A stretch of 64,000 nt of DNA, taken from NCBI RefSeq assembly GCF_016775475.1, contig NZ_JAEUXJ010000004.1, forward strand, positions 372,001-436,000. The letters run 5' to 3'. The stretch comes from Belnapia mucosa. GTDB lineage: Bacteria > Pseudomonadota > Alphaproteobacteria > Acetobacterales > Acetobacteraceae. Positions 33,950 through 42,913 of the stretch are shown piece by piece. A model generated the notes under the pieces. It was not told the origin of the DNA and did no database searches. It was given only the letters and a program-made list of their open reading frames with translations. A program made the position numbers and the translations under genes. Position 1 is the stretch's first letter, and every line of letters begins with the position of its first letter.

Positions 33950-35347
33950 ATGGACAAGCAAACCGCCCCGGCCGGGGCCGCCCGCCAGGGCAGCCGCGCG
34001 ACGCTGGCCGAGGGACCGGTCGCCCGCGGCCTCGCCAGCGCCACCGCGCCGCTGGCCATCGCGCTGGTGGTCATGTTCGCCATCCAGCTCGCCGAGGCCT
34101 GGCTGACCGGGCTGCTCGGCCCGCATGCGCTGGCGGCGCTGGGCTTCGCCATGCCTGTGGTCATGACGGCGATGAGCTTCGGCATCGGCCTCGGCGCCGG
34201 TGCGACGGCGGTGGTCGCGCGGGCGCTGGGTGCGGGAGAGGCACAACCGGGCCGGCTCTCGCTGCATGCGCTGCTGCTGGCCGCCGCGGTCGCGGCCGGT
34301 ATCGCCCTGCCCTGCTGGATCGGGGCCGACCATCTGCTCGGCTGGCTGGGGGCGGAGGGTGAGACCCGCGCCCTGGCGCATGCCTATCTCCGGCTCTGGC
34401 TGCTCGGCGCGGTGCCGCTGCTCATGGCGATGGTGGCGCTCGGCATCGCCCGGGCAGCGGGCGATATGCGCTTCGGCGGCTCGGCCCTGGCCGGGGCCGG
34501 CATCCTCGCCTTCCTCTTCGACTGGCCGCTGGTCTTCGGCCTGCCCGGGCTGGTGCCGGGGCTCGGCATGCCGGGCCTTGCCGCCGCTTCCGACCTAGCC
34601 TGGACGGTAATGCTGCTGGCCTCGCTCTGGCGGCTGCGGACGCTGGGCCTGCTGGAGACGGGCGGGCGGTGGTGGGCCGGCTTCCATGCCTCCACCCGAC
34701 GGGTGCTGGAGGTCGGGCTGCCGGCGGCGGCGACCAATGCCATCATCCCGGTCGCCAACGGCATCTTCACCGCCCTACTGGCGGCCCAGGGCAGCGCGGC
34801 GGTGGCGGGCTTCGGCCTCGGCTCCCGCGTCGAGAGCTTGGCGCTGACGGCGCTGTTTGCCCTCTCGGCGGTCGCCAATCCCTTCGCGGCGCAGAATGCC
34901 GGGGCGGGACGGCTGGACCGGGTCCATGCGGGGATGCGGGCCTCCATGGCCTTCTGCCTGGCCTATGGGCTCTGCCTCGCCCTGCCGCTGTTCCTGGTGG
35001 CGCCCTGGCTGGGGCGGCTCTTCACCGCCGATCCGGCGGTGGCGGCCTCGGTCGCGCTCTACCTGCGCATCCTGCCCTGGGGGTTCGGCGCGATCGGCGC
35101 CATTTCCGTGGCGAATGCCGCCTTCAACGGGCTGCACCGACCGATGTCGGCCGTCGCCATCTCCCTGTTGCGGACCTTCCTGCTCGGCGTGCCGCTGGCC
35201 TGGCTGGGCGCGCGCTGGGGCGGCGAGGCGGGGACGCTGGCCGGGCTGCTGGCGGGCAATATCGCGGCCGGGCTGCTGGCCGCAGGCTGGGTGCTGCGGG
35301 CGACCAGCCCGCGGCCGGCGCGGCGGGCGGCCGAAGCGCCGGCCTAA
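33950..35347 (+). CDS. MATE-family efflux transporter
   Basis: The 465-aa inner-membrane protein has about 12 hydrophobic segments in two related halves. The first half holds AGATAVVARALGAGE and the second GSRVESLALTALFALSAVANPFAAQNAGAGRLDR, the hallmark MATE loop where the membrane helix re-enters. It probably exports cationic drugs or metabolites by Na+ or H+ antiport. No adjacent regulator is seen. It starts 77 bp after repeat copy 2 and ends 3 bp before the convergent sufA stop. Confidence 0.92.
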   Translation: MDKQTAPAGAARQGSRATLAEGPVARGLASATAPLAIALVVMFAIQLAEAWLTGLLGPHALAALGFAMPVVMTAMSFGIGLGAGATAVVARALGAGEAQPGRLSLHALLLAAAVAAGIALPCWIGADHLLGWLGAEGETRALAHAYLRLWLLGAVPLLMAMVALGIARAAGDMRFGGSALAGAGILAFLFDWPLVFGLPGLVPGLGMPGLAAASDLAWTVMLLASLWRLRTLGLLETGGRWWAGFHASTRRVLEVGLPAAATNAIIPVANGIFTALLAAQGSAAVAGFGLGSRVESLALTALFALSAVANPFAAQNAGAGRLDRVHAGMRASMAFCLAYGLCLALPLFLVAPWLGRLFTADPAVAASVALYLRILPWGFGAIGAISVANAAFNGLHRPMSAVAISLLRTFLLGVPLAWLGARWGGEAGTLAGLLAGNIAAGLLAAGWVLRATSPRPARRAAEAPA

Positions 35348-35350
35348 CCG

Positions 35351-35719
35351 CTAGACGTGGAAGCTCTCGCCGCAGCCGCAGCGGCCCTTCTCGTTCGGGT
35401 TGGTGAAGGTGAAGCCGGCCGACATCGCCTTCTGCTCGTAATCCATGGTGGTGCCGATCAGGAACAGGCTGGCCTTGCGGTCCACCAGCACCGTCACCTC
35501 CTTGTCCGTCACCCGCTCATCCGTCGGCTCCGGCGCGTCGACCCAGGAGAGGTCGTAGGACAGGCCGGAACAGCCCTTGGTCTTGACCGCGATGCGCAGC
35601 AGCCGCCCGCCCTCGCCTGTGGCGTAGAGGGCACGCAGCCGCTCCGCCGCAGCATCGGTCAGCTGCATCAGGGGCGGCAGGGCGCGGCGGGGCCGCTTGG
35701 TCTCGGTCGTGGTGCTCAT
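35351..35719 (-). CDS. sufA: A-type Fe-S carrier protein of the SUF system
   Basis: This 122-aa HesB/IscA-fold protein receives and delivers Fe-S clusters. The three cluster-binding cysteines are present: Cys50 in KTKGCSGLSY and Cys114/Cys116 in RCGCGESF. The first 18 residues are a basic, variable extension. It is the last gene of the suf operon, 8 bp after sufT. Confidence 0.95.
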   Translation of the reverse strand: MSTTTETKRPRRALPPLMQLTDAAAERLRALYATGEGGRLLRIAVKTKGCSGLSYDLSWVDAPEPTDERVTDKEVTVLVDRKASLFLIGTTMDYEQKAMSAGFTFTNPNEKGRCGCGESFHV

Positions 35720-35727
35720 CGCCGTCC

Positions 35728-36099
35728 TCAGAACATGTTCATGGCTAGGCGGGCGTCTTCACTCATCCGGCCCTGGTCCCAGGGCGGATCCCAGACGACC
35801 TCGACCTTCACATCGGTCACGCCGGGGACCATGCGGATCGATTCCTCCACCTGGCTCGGCAATTCCTGCGCCGAGGGGCAGGATGGTGTGGTGAGCGTCA
35901 TCTCCACCTTCACCTGCCCGTCATCCTCGATCTCGACCGCGTAGATCAGGCCGAGTTCGTAGATATCCACGGGGATTTCCGGGTCGAAGACCGTCTTCAG
36001 CATGCTGATGACCGCATCCTCGCTGACCTTCGGCGCCGGCGGCGGAACTTCGCCCTCCGGGGTCCAGGCGCCATGGGTCACGGCGGCTTCCTCACTCAC
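35728..36099 (-). CDS. sufT: SUF system MIP18/DUF59 protein
   Basis: The 123-aa protein has a MIP18/DUF59 domain with the DPEIPVDIYELGLIY core, TTPSCPSAQELP (the conserved reactive cysteine) and VEVVWDPPWDQGRMSEDARL. SufT-type proteins assist delivery or maturation of Fe-S clusters. The first 25 residues are a proline-rich variable tail. It overlaps sufU by 8 bp and precedes sufA by 8 bp, so it belongs to the operon. Confidence 0.93.
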   Translation of the reverse strand: MSEEAAVTHGAWTPEGEVPPPAPKVSEDAVISMLKTVFDPEIPVDIYELGLIYAVEIEDDGQVKVEMTLTTPSCPSAQELPSQVEESIRMVPGVTDVKVEVVWDPPWDQGRMSEDARLAMNMF

Positions 36100-36559
36100 T
36101 CGTCGCCTCCTTGCCGCTGCCTTCGAGCGCGGCGTTCAGCGTGTGCCAGGCCAGCGTCGCGCACTTCACCCGGCTCGGGAATTCATGCACGCCGGAGAGG
36201 GGCTGCAGCCGCTCCATCTCCTCCTCCAGCGCCCCGCCGCAATCGGGGCAGGTGCCGGTCATGGCGAGGTTGCGGAAATGCTCGCCGAGCTCCCGCGCCG
36301 CCGCCGGGGACTTGCCCCGCACCGTCTCCGTCATCAGCGAGGCACTGGCCATGGAGATGGCGCAGCCGCGGCCCTGGAAGGCGGCATCTTCGATCGCACC
36401 ATCCGGCGTGAGCTTCACGAACAGCTCCATCCGGTCGCCGCACATCGGGTTGTCGCCGCGCGCGGTGCGGTCGGCATCCTCCAGCCGGCGGAAATTCCGC
36501 GGCTTGCGGCCATGGTCGAGGATGACCTCCTGATAGAGGTCGCGCAGGTCGTCAAACAT
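36092..36559 (-). CDS. sufU: SufU-type IscU-like protein
   Basis: The 155-aa protein is an IscU/NifU-N homologue that accepts sulfur from SufS. The zinc/sulfur ligands are Cys40 and Asp42 (MCGD), Cys66 (GCAIS) and Cys133 (VKCATLAW). The SufU-specific insertion between the second and third cysteines is present and carries an additional CPDC pair (Cys104, Cys107). It overlaps sufT by 8 bp. The 60-bp gap to sufS upstream contains only a small CGTGG/CCACG hairpin. Confidence 0.93.
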   Translation of the reverse strand: MFDDLRDLYQEVILDHGRKPRNFRRLEDADRTARGDNPMCGDRMELFVKLTPDGAIEDAAFQGRGCAISMASASLMTETVRGKSPAAARELGEHFRNLAMTGTCPDCGGALEEEMERLQPLSGVHEFPSRVKCATLAWHTLNAALEGSGKEATSE

Positions 36560-36619
36560 CGTGGTTTCTCCACGGCCGATTCACGTCTCCGCGGCCTGCG
36601 CCGCTCCGACGATCGGACG

Positions 36620-37879
36620 TCATGCGAAGAACTCCCTGGCTTTCGTCAGCGCCTCGGCGAGGTAGTCGATCTCCCCCTCGGTCGTGTAGAGGCCGAAGGA
36701 GGCGCGGCAGGTTCCGCCATCGAGGCCGAAGCGCGCATGCAGCGGCTCGGCGCAATGCCGCCCCGCCCGCACCGCGATCCCGGCCCGGTCGAGCAGCGTC
36801 GCCAGGTCATGCGCATGGGCATTGTCGAGCGCGAAGGCGAAGACGCCGCCGCGATCCTGCGCCCGGCCGAGCAGGGTCAGCCCCTCGACATCCGAGAGCC
36901 GCCGCATCGCATGATCCACCAGCGCCCGCTCATGCGCCTCGACCGCCGGCATGCCGATGGCCGAGACATAGTCGATCGCGGCATGCAGCCCGATGGCCTC
37001 AATAATCGGCGGCGTGCCGGCTTCGAACTTGGCGGGCGGCTCGGCCCAGGTGCTGCCCTCGAAGGTGACCGAGCTGATCATGTCGCCGCCGCCGAGGAAG
37101 GGCGGCATCCGCTCCTGATGCTCCAGCCGCGCCCAGAGCACGCCGATCCCGGTGGGCCCATACAGCTTGTGGCCGGTGAAGGCGTAGAAATCGGCGCCCA
37201 GCGCCTGCATGTCGACGCGCCGGTGGACCGCCGCCTGGCTGCCATCGAACAGCACCTTGGCGCCGGCCTCATGCGCCATGGCGACGATCCGCTCGGCCGG
37301 CGTCACCGTGCCGAGCACGTTCGACATATGCGTGATGGCGACCAGACCCACCTTGCCATCCGCCAGCTTGGCGGCGAGATCCTCGAGGTCGAGCTCGCCC
37401 GCATCGGTGACGCGCGCAACCCGCAGCTCAATCCCCTTGTCGTCCCGGAGTAGCTGCCAGGGGACGATATTGGCGTGGTGCTCCATCTCGGAGATCAGCA
37501 CCGCCTGGCCGGGCCGCAGCACGCCGCGCCCCCAGCTATGGGCGACGAGGTTGATCGCCGCCGTGCTGTTGCTGGTGAAGATCACCTCGCGCGGGTCGGC
37601 CGCGTTGATGAAGCGGGCAACGGCAGCCCGCGCCGCCTCGTAATCGGCGGTCGAGGCCTCGCTCAGCCTGTAGGCGCCGCGATGGACATTGGCATAGCGC
37701 TCCTCCATGCAGCGGACCATCGCCTGGATGACCTGGCGCGGCTTCTGCGCCGAGGCCCCGCTGTCGAGGAAGACCAGCGGCTTGCCGCGATGCTGCTGCG
37801 CCAGGATCGGGAAATCCTGACGGATACGCTCGATATCGAAAACAGGTGCGCCAGAGGGGTTTACGATGGGGGCGTTCAT
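36620..37879 (-). CDS. sufS: cysteine desulfurase of the SUF system
   Basis: The 419-aa PLP enzyme removes sulfur from cysteine for Fe-S cluster assembly. It shows EMEHHANIVPW, the lysine in TGHKLYGPTG (Lys238) and the catalytic cysteine in RAGRHCAEPLH (Cys376), typical of group II (SufS/CsdA) desulfurases. The ATG at 37879 gives the normal length and overlaps sufD by 4 bp. A longer open frame upstream would run into sufD and is not supported. Confidence 0.97.
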   Translation of the reverse strand: MNAPIVNPSGAPVFDIERIRQDFPILAQQHRGKPLVFLDSGASAQKPRQVIQAMVRCMEERYANVHRGAYRLSEASTADYEAARAAVARFINAADPREVIFTSNSTAAINLVAHSWGRGVLRPGQAVLISEMEHHANIVPWQLLRDDKGIELRVARVTDAGELDLEDLAAKLADGKVGLVAITHMSNVLGTVTPAERIVAMAHEAGAKVLFDGSQAAVHRRVDMQALGADFYAFTGHKLYGPTGIGVLWARLEHQERMPPFLGGGDMISSVTFEGSTWAEPPAKFEAGTPPIIEAIGLHAAIDYVSAIGMPAVEAHERALVDHAMRRLSDVEGLTLLGRAQDRGGVFAFALDNAHAHDLATLLDRAGIAVRAGRHCAEPLHARFGLDGGTCRASFGLYTTEGEIDYLAEALTKAREFFA

Positions 37880-39168
37880 GCGGCCTTCTCCTGCCACCAG
37901 CCGGTCACGGCCTCCTCCAGCGCGGCGCGGGCGGTCGGGTCGCCGACGCCCTCGATCGCCTCGGCCAGAAAGGCCTCCACCAGCATCGCCCGCGCCAACG
38001 CCTCGGGGATGCCGCGGGCGCGCAGGTAGAAGAGCTGGTCCGCATCCAGGGCGCCGACCGTCGCGCCATGGCTGCACTTCACGTCGTCCGCATAGATCTC
38101 GAGCTGCGGCTTGCTGTCGATCTCGGCTTCCGGGCTCAGCAGCAACGCCTGGTTCATCTGGTAGCCGTCGGTGCGCTGCGCCACCTGGTGGACGTGAATT
38201 TTGCCCTGGAAGACGCCGCGCGACTTGCCCTGGAGCACCGTCTTGTAGGTCTGCCGGCTGGCGCAGTCCGGCGCGGCATGGTCCAGCACCGTGGTGGTGT
38301 CGGCATGCTGGCCGTCGCGCAGCAGCTGCGCGCCGTTCATGTGGCAGGCCGCATGCGGCCCGGCGAGCACGGCGTGGATCTCGTTCCGCACCAGCTTGCC
38401 GCCGGCATTCAGAGTGAAATTGTCATAGACCCCGCCCGCCTCGATCCGGGCATAGATGGTGCCGAGCTGGAAGCCGCGGCCACCTTCCTGCTGCAGCCTC
38501 GCATGGGTCAGCCGCGCGCCCCGCTCCAGCACGATCTCAAAGACCGGGTTGTGCAGGTAGCGCGTATTCGCCGGCCCGCTGGCGCTCTCGATGATGGTGA
38601 GGCTGGCGCCCGCCTCCAGCCGGATCAGGTGGCGCGGATGGAAGGCCGAAGGGCGTTCGCTGCGGCTGGCGATGGAGCTGAGCTCGATCACCCCGCCATC
38701 GATCCCGGCCGGCACGCTCACCACCAGCCCGTCCTCGAACAGCATGGTGTTGAGCGCGACCAGCGGCTCCTCCGCCGGCCGCGCCAGCTCGCCCAGCCGG
38801 CTTTCCAGCTGCGGCAGGGCATCCGCCAGGCTGGCGATCGCGAAGGGGCTGCTGGCGAGCTGCGAGAGATCCTCGCGGAACCGGCCATCGACGAAGACGG
38901 CGCGGCGGTTGCAGCGCGCGGTCGGCAGGCCCTCCCCGTCATCGAGGGCAGTCAGCGGCTCCTCGAAGCCGGCTTCGGAGACCGGGCGCAGATCGGTGTA
39001 CTTCCAGGCCTCGACCCGGCGGGTCGGGAAGCCGGCGGCACGGAAGCGCTCGGCCGCCTCGGCCCGCAGCGCCTGCACCCAGGGCAGGCGCTGGCCGGGC
39101 AGGCGCGCGCGCAGCCCCTCGAAGCGGTGGAGGAAGCCCTCCGCGCCGCTATGCGTCGCCGCCGTCAT
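37876..39168 (-). CDS. sufD: SUF Fe-S scaffold subunit D
   Basis: This 430-aa protein forms the SufBC2D scaffold with SufB and SufC. It shares the C-terminal beta-helix family pattern (EIDSKPQLEIYADDVKCSHGATVGALDADQLFYLRARGI) with the catalytically important CSHG histidine. The N-terminal helical part is variable, as usual. It overlaps sufC and sufS by 4 bp on either side. Confidence 0.96.
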   Translation of the reverse strand: MTAATHSGAEGFLHRFEGLRARLPGQRLPWVQALRAEAAERFRAAGFPTRRVEAWKYTDLRPVSEAGFEEPLTALDDGEGLPTARCNRRAVFVDGRFREDLSQLASSPFAIASLADALPQLESRLGELARPAEEPLVALNTMLFEDGLVVSVPAGIDGGVIELSSIASRSERPSAFHPRHLIRLEAGASLTIIESASGPANTRYLHNPVFEIVLERGARLTHARLQQEGGRGFQLGTIYARIEAGGVYDNFTLNAGGKLVRNEIHAVLAGPHAACHMNGAQLLRDGQHADTTTVLDHAAPDCASRQTYKTVLQGKSRGVFQGKIHVHQVAQRTDGYQMNQALLLSPEAEIDSKPQLEIYADDVKCSHGATVGALDADQLFYLRARGIPEALARAMLVEAFLAEAIEGVGDPTARAALEEAVTGWWQEKAA

Positions 39169-39911
39169 GCCGCTGCCTGCACCGAGGCATAGCCGGAGGC
39201 TTCGAGCTGCTTCGCCAGCTCCGGCCCGCCCGACTGCACGATCCGCCCGCCCATCAGCACATGCACCCGGTCCGGCACGATGTAGTCGAGCAGCCGCTGG
39301 TAGTGGGTGATGACGAGGGCGGCGAAGTCCGGCGCCCGCAGCGCGTTCACGCCATCCGCCACGATCTTCAGCGCATCGATGTCGAGGCCGCTATCGGTCT
39401 CGTCGAGGATGGCGAGGCTCGGGCGCAGCAGCGCCATCTGCAGCACCTCGTTCCGCTTCTTCTCGCCGCCGGAGAAGCCGACATTCACGCCGCGCTTCAG
39501 CATGTCCTCCGACATCTGCAGCTCCTTCAGCCGGGCACGGGCCAGCTTCAGGAATTGCATCGCGTCCAGCTCCGCCTCGCCCTTGCCGCGGCGGATGGCG
39601 TTCAGCGCGGTGCGGAGGAAATTGGCGTTGCCGACGCCGGGCAGCTCCACCGGATACTGGAAGGCGAGGAAGACGCCGGCCGCGGCGCGCTCCTCCGGCT
39701 CCAGCGCCAGCAGATCCACGCCGTTCAGCGTCGCGCTGCCGCCCGTCACCTCATAGCCCTCGCGGCCCGCGAGGACATAGGAGAGGGTGGACTTGCCCGA
39801 GCCGTTCGGGCCCATGATGGCATGCACCTCGCCGGTGGGCACTTCCAGGTCGATCCCCTTGAGGATCGGCTTGCCCTCGACCTCGGCGGTCAGTCCTTCG
39901 ATACGCAGCAT
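39165..39911 (-). CDS. sufC: SUF ABC-type ATPase
   Basis: The 248-aa soluble ABC ATPase powers SufB/SufD conformational change. Walker A is GPNGSGKST, the Q-loop is in LAFQYPVELPGV, the signature motif is FSGGEKKRNE, and Walker B with the catalytic residue is LAILDETDSGLD. The DETDSGLD form is characteristic of SufC. It abuts sufB with no gap and overlaps sufD by 4 bp. Confidence 0.98.
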   Translation of the reverse strand: MLRIEGLTAEVEGKPILKGIDLEVPTGEVHAIMGPNGSGKSTLSYVLAGREGYEVTGGSATLNGVDLLALEPEERAAAGVFLAFQYPVELPGVGNANFLRTALNAIRRGKGEAELDAMQFLKLARARLKELQMSEDMLKRGVNVGFSGGEKKRNEVLQMALLRPSLAILDETDSGLDIDALKIVADGVNALRAPDFAALVITHYQRLLDYIVPDRVHVLMGGRIVQSGGPELAKQLEASGYASVQAAA

Positions 39912-41411
39912 TTAACCAACGCTCCCTTCGAGCGAAATCTGGAGCAGCTTCTGGGCCTCGACGGCGAACTCCATCGGCAGCTCCTTCAGCACCTCACGGC
40001 AGAAGCCATTGACGATCAGCCCGACCGCATCTTCTTCCGACAGCCCGCGCTGCCGGCAGTAGAACAGCTGGTCCTCGGCGATGCGGCTGGTGGTCGCCTC
40101 ATGCTCGACCTTCGCCGTCATGTTGCGGTTCTCGATGTAGGGCACGGTATGCGCCCCGCATTGGTCGCCGATCAGCAGGCTGTCGCACTGGGTGAAGTTG
40201 CGCGCACCCGAGGCCGTCGGCGCCACCCGCACCAGGCCGCGATAGGTGTTCTGCCCCTTGCCGGCCGAGATGCCCTTGGAGACTATGGTCGATGTCGTGC
40301 GCTTGCCGACATGGATCATCTTCGTACCCGTATCGGCCTGCTGGTGGTTGTTGGTGATGGCCACCGAGTAGAACTCGCCGACGCTGTCATCGCCGAGCAG
40401 CACACAGGACGGGTACTTCCAGGTGATGGCCGAGCCGGTCTCCACCTGCGTCCAGCTCACCTTGCTGCGCTTGCCGCGGCACTGCGCCCGCTTGGTGACG
40501 AAGTTGTAGATGCCGCCCCGGCCCTCGGCATCGCCGGGGTACCAGTTCTGCACCGTGCTGTACTTGATCTGGGAGTCATCGAGCGCGACCAGCTCGACCA
40601 CCGCCGCATGCAGCTGGTTCTCGTCCCGCATCGGCGCCGTGCAGCCCTCGAGATAGGAGACGACCGCGCCCTCATCGGCGATGATCAGCGTCCGCTCGAA
40701 CTGGCCGGTGCTCTTGGCATTGATGCGGAAATAGGTGCTCAGCTCCATCGGGCAGCGCACGCCCTTCGGGATGTAGACGAAGCTGCCATCCGTGAAGACC
40801 GCGCTGTTGAGCGCCGCATAGAAATTGTCGCCCGGCGGCACCACGGTGCCGAGGTACTGCTTCACCAGCTCGGGGTGCTCATGCACCGCCTCTGAGATGG
40901 CGCAGAAGATGATGCCGTCCTTCGCCAGGCGCTCCTTGTAGGAGGTGGCGACGGAGACGCTGTCGAACACCGCATCGACGGCGATCGGCATGCGACCGCC
41001 CTCGGAGGGGCTGTCGCCCGCGCCTTCGACGCCGGCCAGGATCGCCTGCTCCTTCAACGGGATGCCGAGCTTGGCATAGGTCTTCAGCAGCTCGGGATCG
41101 ACCTCCTCGAGCGACTTCGGGCCCTGCTTCTTCTTCGGCGCCGCATAGTAATAGGCGTCCTGGTAGTCGATCGGCGGATACTTCACCGCCGGCCAGCGCG
41201 GCTCCTGCATCTTCTGCCAGGTGGCGAAGGCCTTCAGGCGCCATTCCAGCAGCCATTCCGGCTCTTTCTTCTGGGCGGAGATGAAGCGGACGGTGTCCTC
41301 GTTCAGCCCCTTGGGGGCGAAGTCCATCTCGATCTCGGTCTCGAAGCCCCACTTGTAGGTGCCTTCGGTGACGGACTGGACGGTGTCGAGGGTCTCGGCG
41401 ACTGCGGGCAT
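39912..41411 (-). CDS. sufB: SUF Fe-S scaffold subunit B
   Basis: The 499-aa scaffold protein assembles Fe-S clusters with SufC and SufD. It shows the SufB-type [50 protein letters not shown] block and the [26 protein letters not shown] cysteine segment. It ends with the [25 protein letters not shown] tail. It follows the Rrf2 regulator by 11 bp and is probably transcribed from its promoter. Confidence 0.97.
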   Translation of the reverse strand: MPAVAETLDTVQSVTEGTYKWGFETEIEMDFAPKGLNEDTVRFISAQKKEPEWLLEWRLKAFATWQKMQEPRWPAVKYPPIDYQDAYYYAAPKKKQGPKSLEEVDPELLKTYAKLGIPLKEQAILAGVEGAGDSPSEGGRMPIAVDAVFDSVSVATSYKERLAKDGIIFCAISEAVHEHPELVKQYLGTVVPPGDNFYAALNSAVFTDGSFVYIPKGVRCPMELSTYFRINAKSTGQFERTLIIADEGAVVSYLEGCTAPMRDENQLHAAVVELVALDDSQIKYSTVQNWYPGDAEGRGGIYNFVTKRAQCRGKRSKVSWTQVETGSAITWKYPSCVLLGDDSVGEFYSVAITNNHQQADTGTKMIHVGKRTTSTIVSKGISAGKGQNTYRGLVRVAPTASGARNFTQCDSLLIGDQCGAHTVPYIENRNMTAKVEHEATTSRIAEDQLFYCRQRGLSEEDAVGLIVNGFCREVLKELPMEFAVEAQKLLQISLEGSVG

Positions 41412-41422
41412 ATGGGTGCTTC

Positions 41423-41875
41423 CTACTCGGCGACGAGCATGGTCGGGACGGCACAGCAGCTGGGGCCGGCCAGATCGGCGAGGGTGATGCCGGACAACGC
41501 CCGGCGGATGGCATCGTTGACCGGATCCCAGCGGCCGCGGACGGCGCAGATGCCCTGCGCCTCGCAGCCGCCCTGGCCGCCATCGACGCAGGCGGTGAGG
41601 GCGATCGGGCCGTCGATGGCGACGATGACGGCGGAGAGCGGCACGGCAGAGAGCGGCCGGGTCAGCCGGTAGCCGCCACGGGCCCCGCGCACTCCCTCCA
41701 CCAGCCCGGCCTGGCCCAGGATCTTGAGGACCTTGGCGACGGTCGGCTCGGCGATGCCGGTGGCCTGGGCCAGGCCGGGCGCGGTCTGCACCTGGCCTTC
41801 CGGCAGGGCCCCGTCCCGGGCCAGCCGGGCCATGACGACCACGGCATAATCAGTCAGTTTCGAGAGCCTCAACAC
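41423..41875 (-). CDS. Rrf2/IscR-family regulator of the suf operon
   Basis: This 150-aa protein has an N-terminal winged helix-turn-helix ([19 protein letters not shown]) and three Fe-S ligand candidates, Cys96, Cys104 and Cys110. The spacing is C-x7-C-x5-C, slightly wider than E. coli IscR. It probably represses the operon when carrying a cluster and derepresses it in iron or oxidative stress. The GTG start at 41875 matches family N-termini. It is the first gene of the operon. A palindromic operator candidate lies 17-34 bp upstream. Confidence 0.9.
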   Translation of the reverse strand: MLRLSKLTDYAVVVMARLARDGALPEGQVQTAPGLAQATGIAEPTVAKVLKILGQAGLVEGVRGARGGYRLTRPLSAVPLSAVIVAIDGPIALTACVDGGQGGCEAQGICAVRGRWDPVNDAIRRALSGITLADLAGPSCCAVPTMLVAE

Positions 41876-41891
41876 ATCCTGTCCCTCACGG

Positions 41892-41909
41892 ATGGTCAAA
41901 TAGGACCAT
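41892..41909. promoter_or_regulatory. candidate operator of the suf regulator
   Basis: The perfect inverted repeat ATGGTC-N6-GACCAT lies 17 bp upstream of the regulator start. On the minus strand it contains TTGACC, a possible -35 box, so a bound dimer would cover the promoter. It also lies in the shared 115-bp divergent region with the alpha/beta hydrolase gene. Autoregulation is established for IscR-like proteins; binding here is an inference. Confidence 0.5.
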
Positions 41910-41990
41910 TTGGGTCCCCTTTGAAGCCCCCCCTCCCCGGAATCCCGGGGTCCGGCTAGCCTTCCCCGGTGCCAGGGAGACGGGGGACCG

Positions 41991-42881
41991 ATGCCGAGCA
42001 TCACGACCGATGACGGGGTAGAACTGCAGTATGAGGAGGCGGGCAGCGGCACGCCGCTGGTCTTCGTCCATGAATTCGCCGGCGACGCGCGAAGCTGGGA
42101 ACCGCAGCTCCGCTTCTTCGCCCGGCGCTACCGCTGCATCGCCTTCAACGCCCGGGGCTACCCGCCCTCGGCCGTGCCGCATGACCCGGCCGCCTATTCT
42201 CAGGACCGCGCCACGGATGACATCGCGCAGGTGATCGAAAGGCTGGGGCTGGCGCCGGCGCATGTGGTCGGGCTCTCCATGGGCGCCTTCGCCACGCTGC
42301 ATCTCGGCCTCCGCTACCCGCATCTGGCGCGCAGCCTGACCGCGGCTGGGGTCGGCTATGGCGCCGCGCCGGGCAAGCGTGACCAGTTCCGCGCCGAGGT
42401 GGACGCCACCGCCGACCGCATCGCCGCCGAGGGGATGTGGAAGATGTCCAGGACCTATGGCAGCGGCCCGACCCGCTTGGTCTTCGAGGAGAAGGATGCC
42501 CGCGGCTATGCCGAGTTCATGTCGCAGCTCGCCGAGCACGACACGGACGGTGCGGTGCTGACCATGCGCGGCGTCCAGCGCGAACGCCCGAGCCTGTTCG
42601 AGCTGGAGGCCGAGTTCCGCAAGCTGAAGCTGCCGACCTTCATCATCTGCGGCGATGAGGACGACCCGACGCTGGAGCCCGGCCTCTTCCTCAAGCGCAC
42701 GATCGCCACCAGCGCTCTGATGGTGATGCCGCGCTGCGGCCACACGATGAATATCGAGGAGCCGGATGCCTTCAACCGGGCAGTGCTCGACTTCATCACC
42801 TGGGTCGATGCCGGCCGCTGGTGGGAACGCAACCCGGCCACGCTGGCCGGCGGGATCATCGCCGGCCAGCCGAAGGGCTGA
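41991..42881 (+). CDS. alpha/beta-fold hydrolase
   Basis: The 296-aa cytosolic protein has the alpha/beta-hydrolase fold. The oxyanion strand reads VFVHEFAGDARSW, where HG is replaced by HE. The nucleophile elbow GLSMGAF gives Ser96, an acid candidate lies in CGDEDDPTLEPG, and the histidine is in CGHTMNIEEP. Substrate is unknown. It is divergent from the suf regulator and ends 32 bp from the convergent RTX-like gene. Confidence 0.88.
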   Translation: MPSITTDDGVELQYEEAGSGTPLVFVHEFAGDARSWEPQLRFFARRYRCIAFNARGYPPSAVPHDPAAYSQDRATDDIAQVIERLGLAPAHVVGLSMGAFATLHLGLRYPHLARSLTAAGVGYGAAPGKRDQFRAEVDATADRIAAEGMWKMSRTYGSGPTRLVFEEKDARGYAEFMSQLAEHDTDGAVLTMRGVQRERPSLFELEAEFRKLKLPTFIICGDEDDPTLEPGLFLKRTIATSALMVMPRCGHTMNIEEPDAFNRAVLDFITWVDAGRWWERNPATLAGGIIAGQPKG

Positions 42882-42913
42882 CCGGCGGGATCGTAGCCCG
42901 GACTGAAGCGGGC

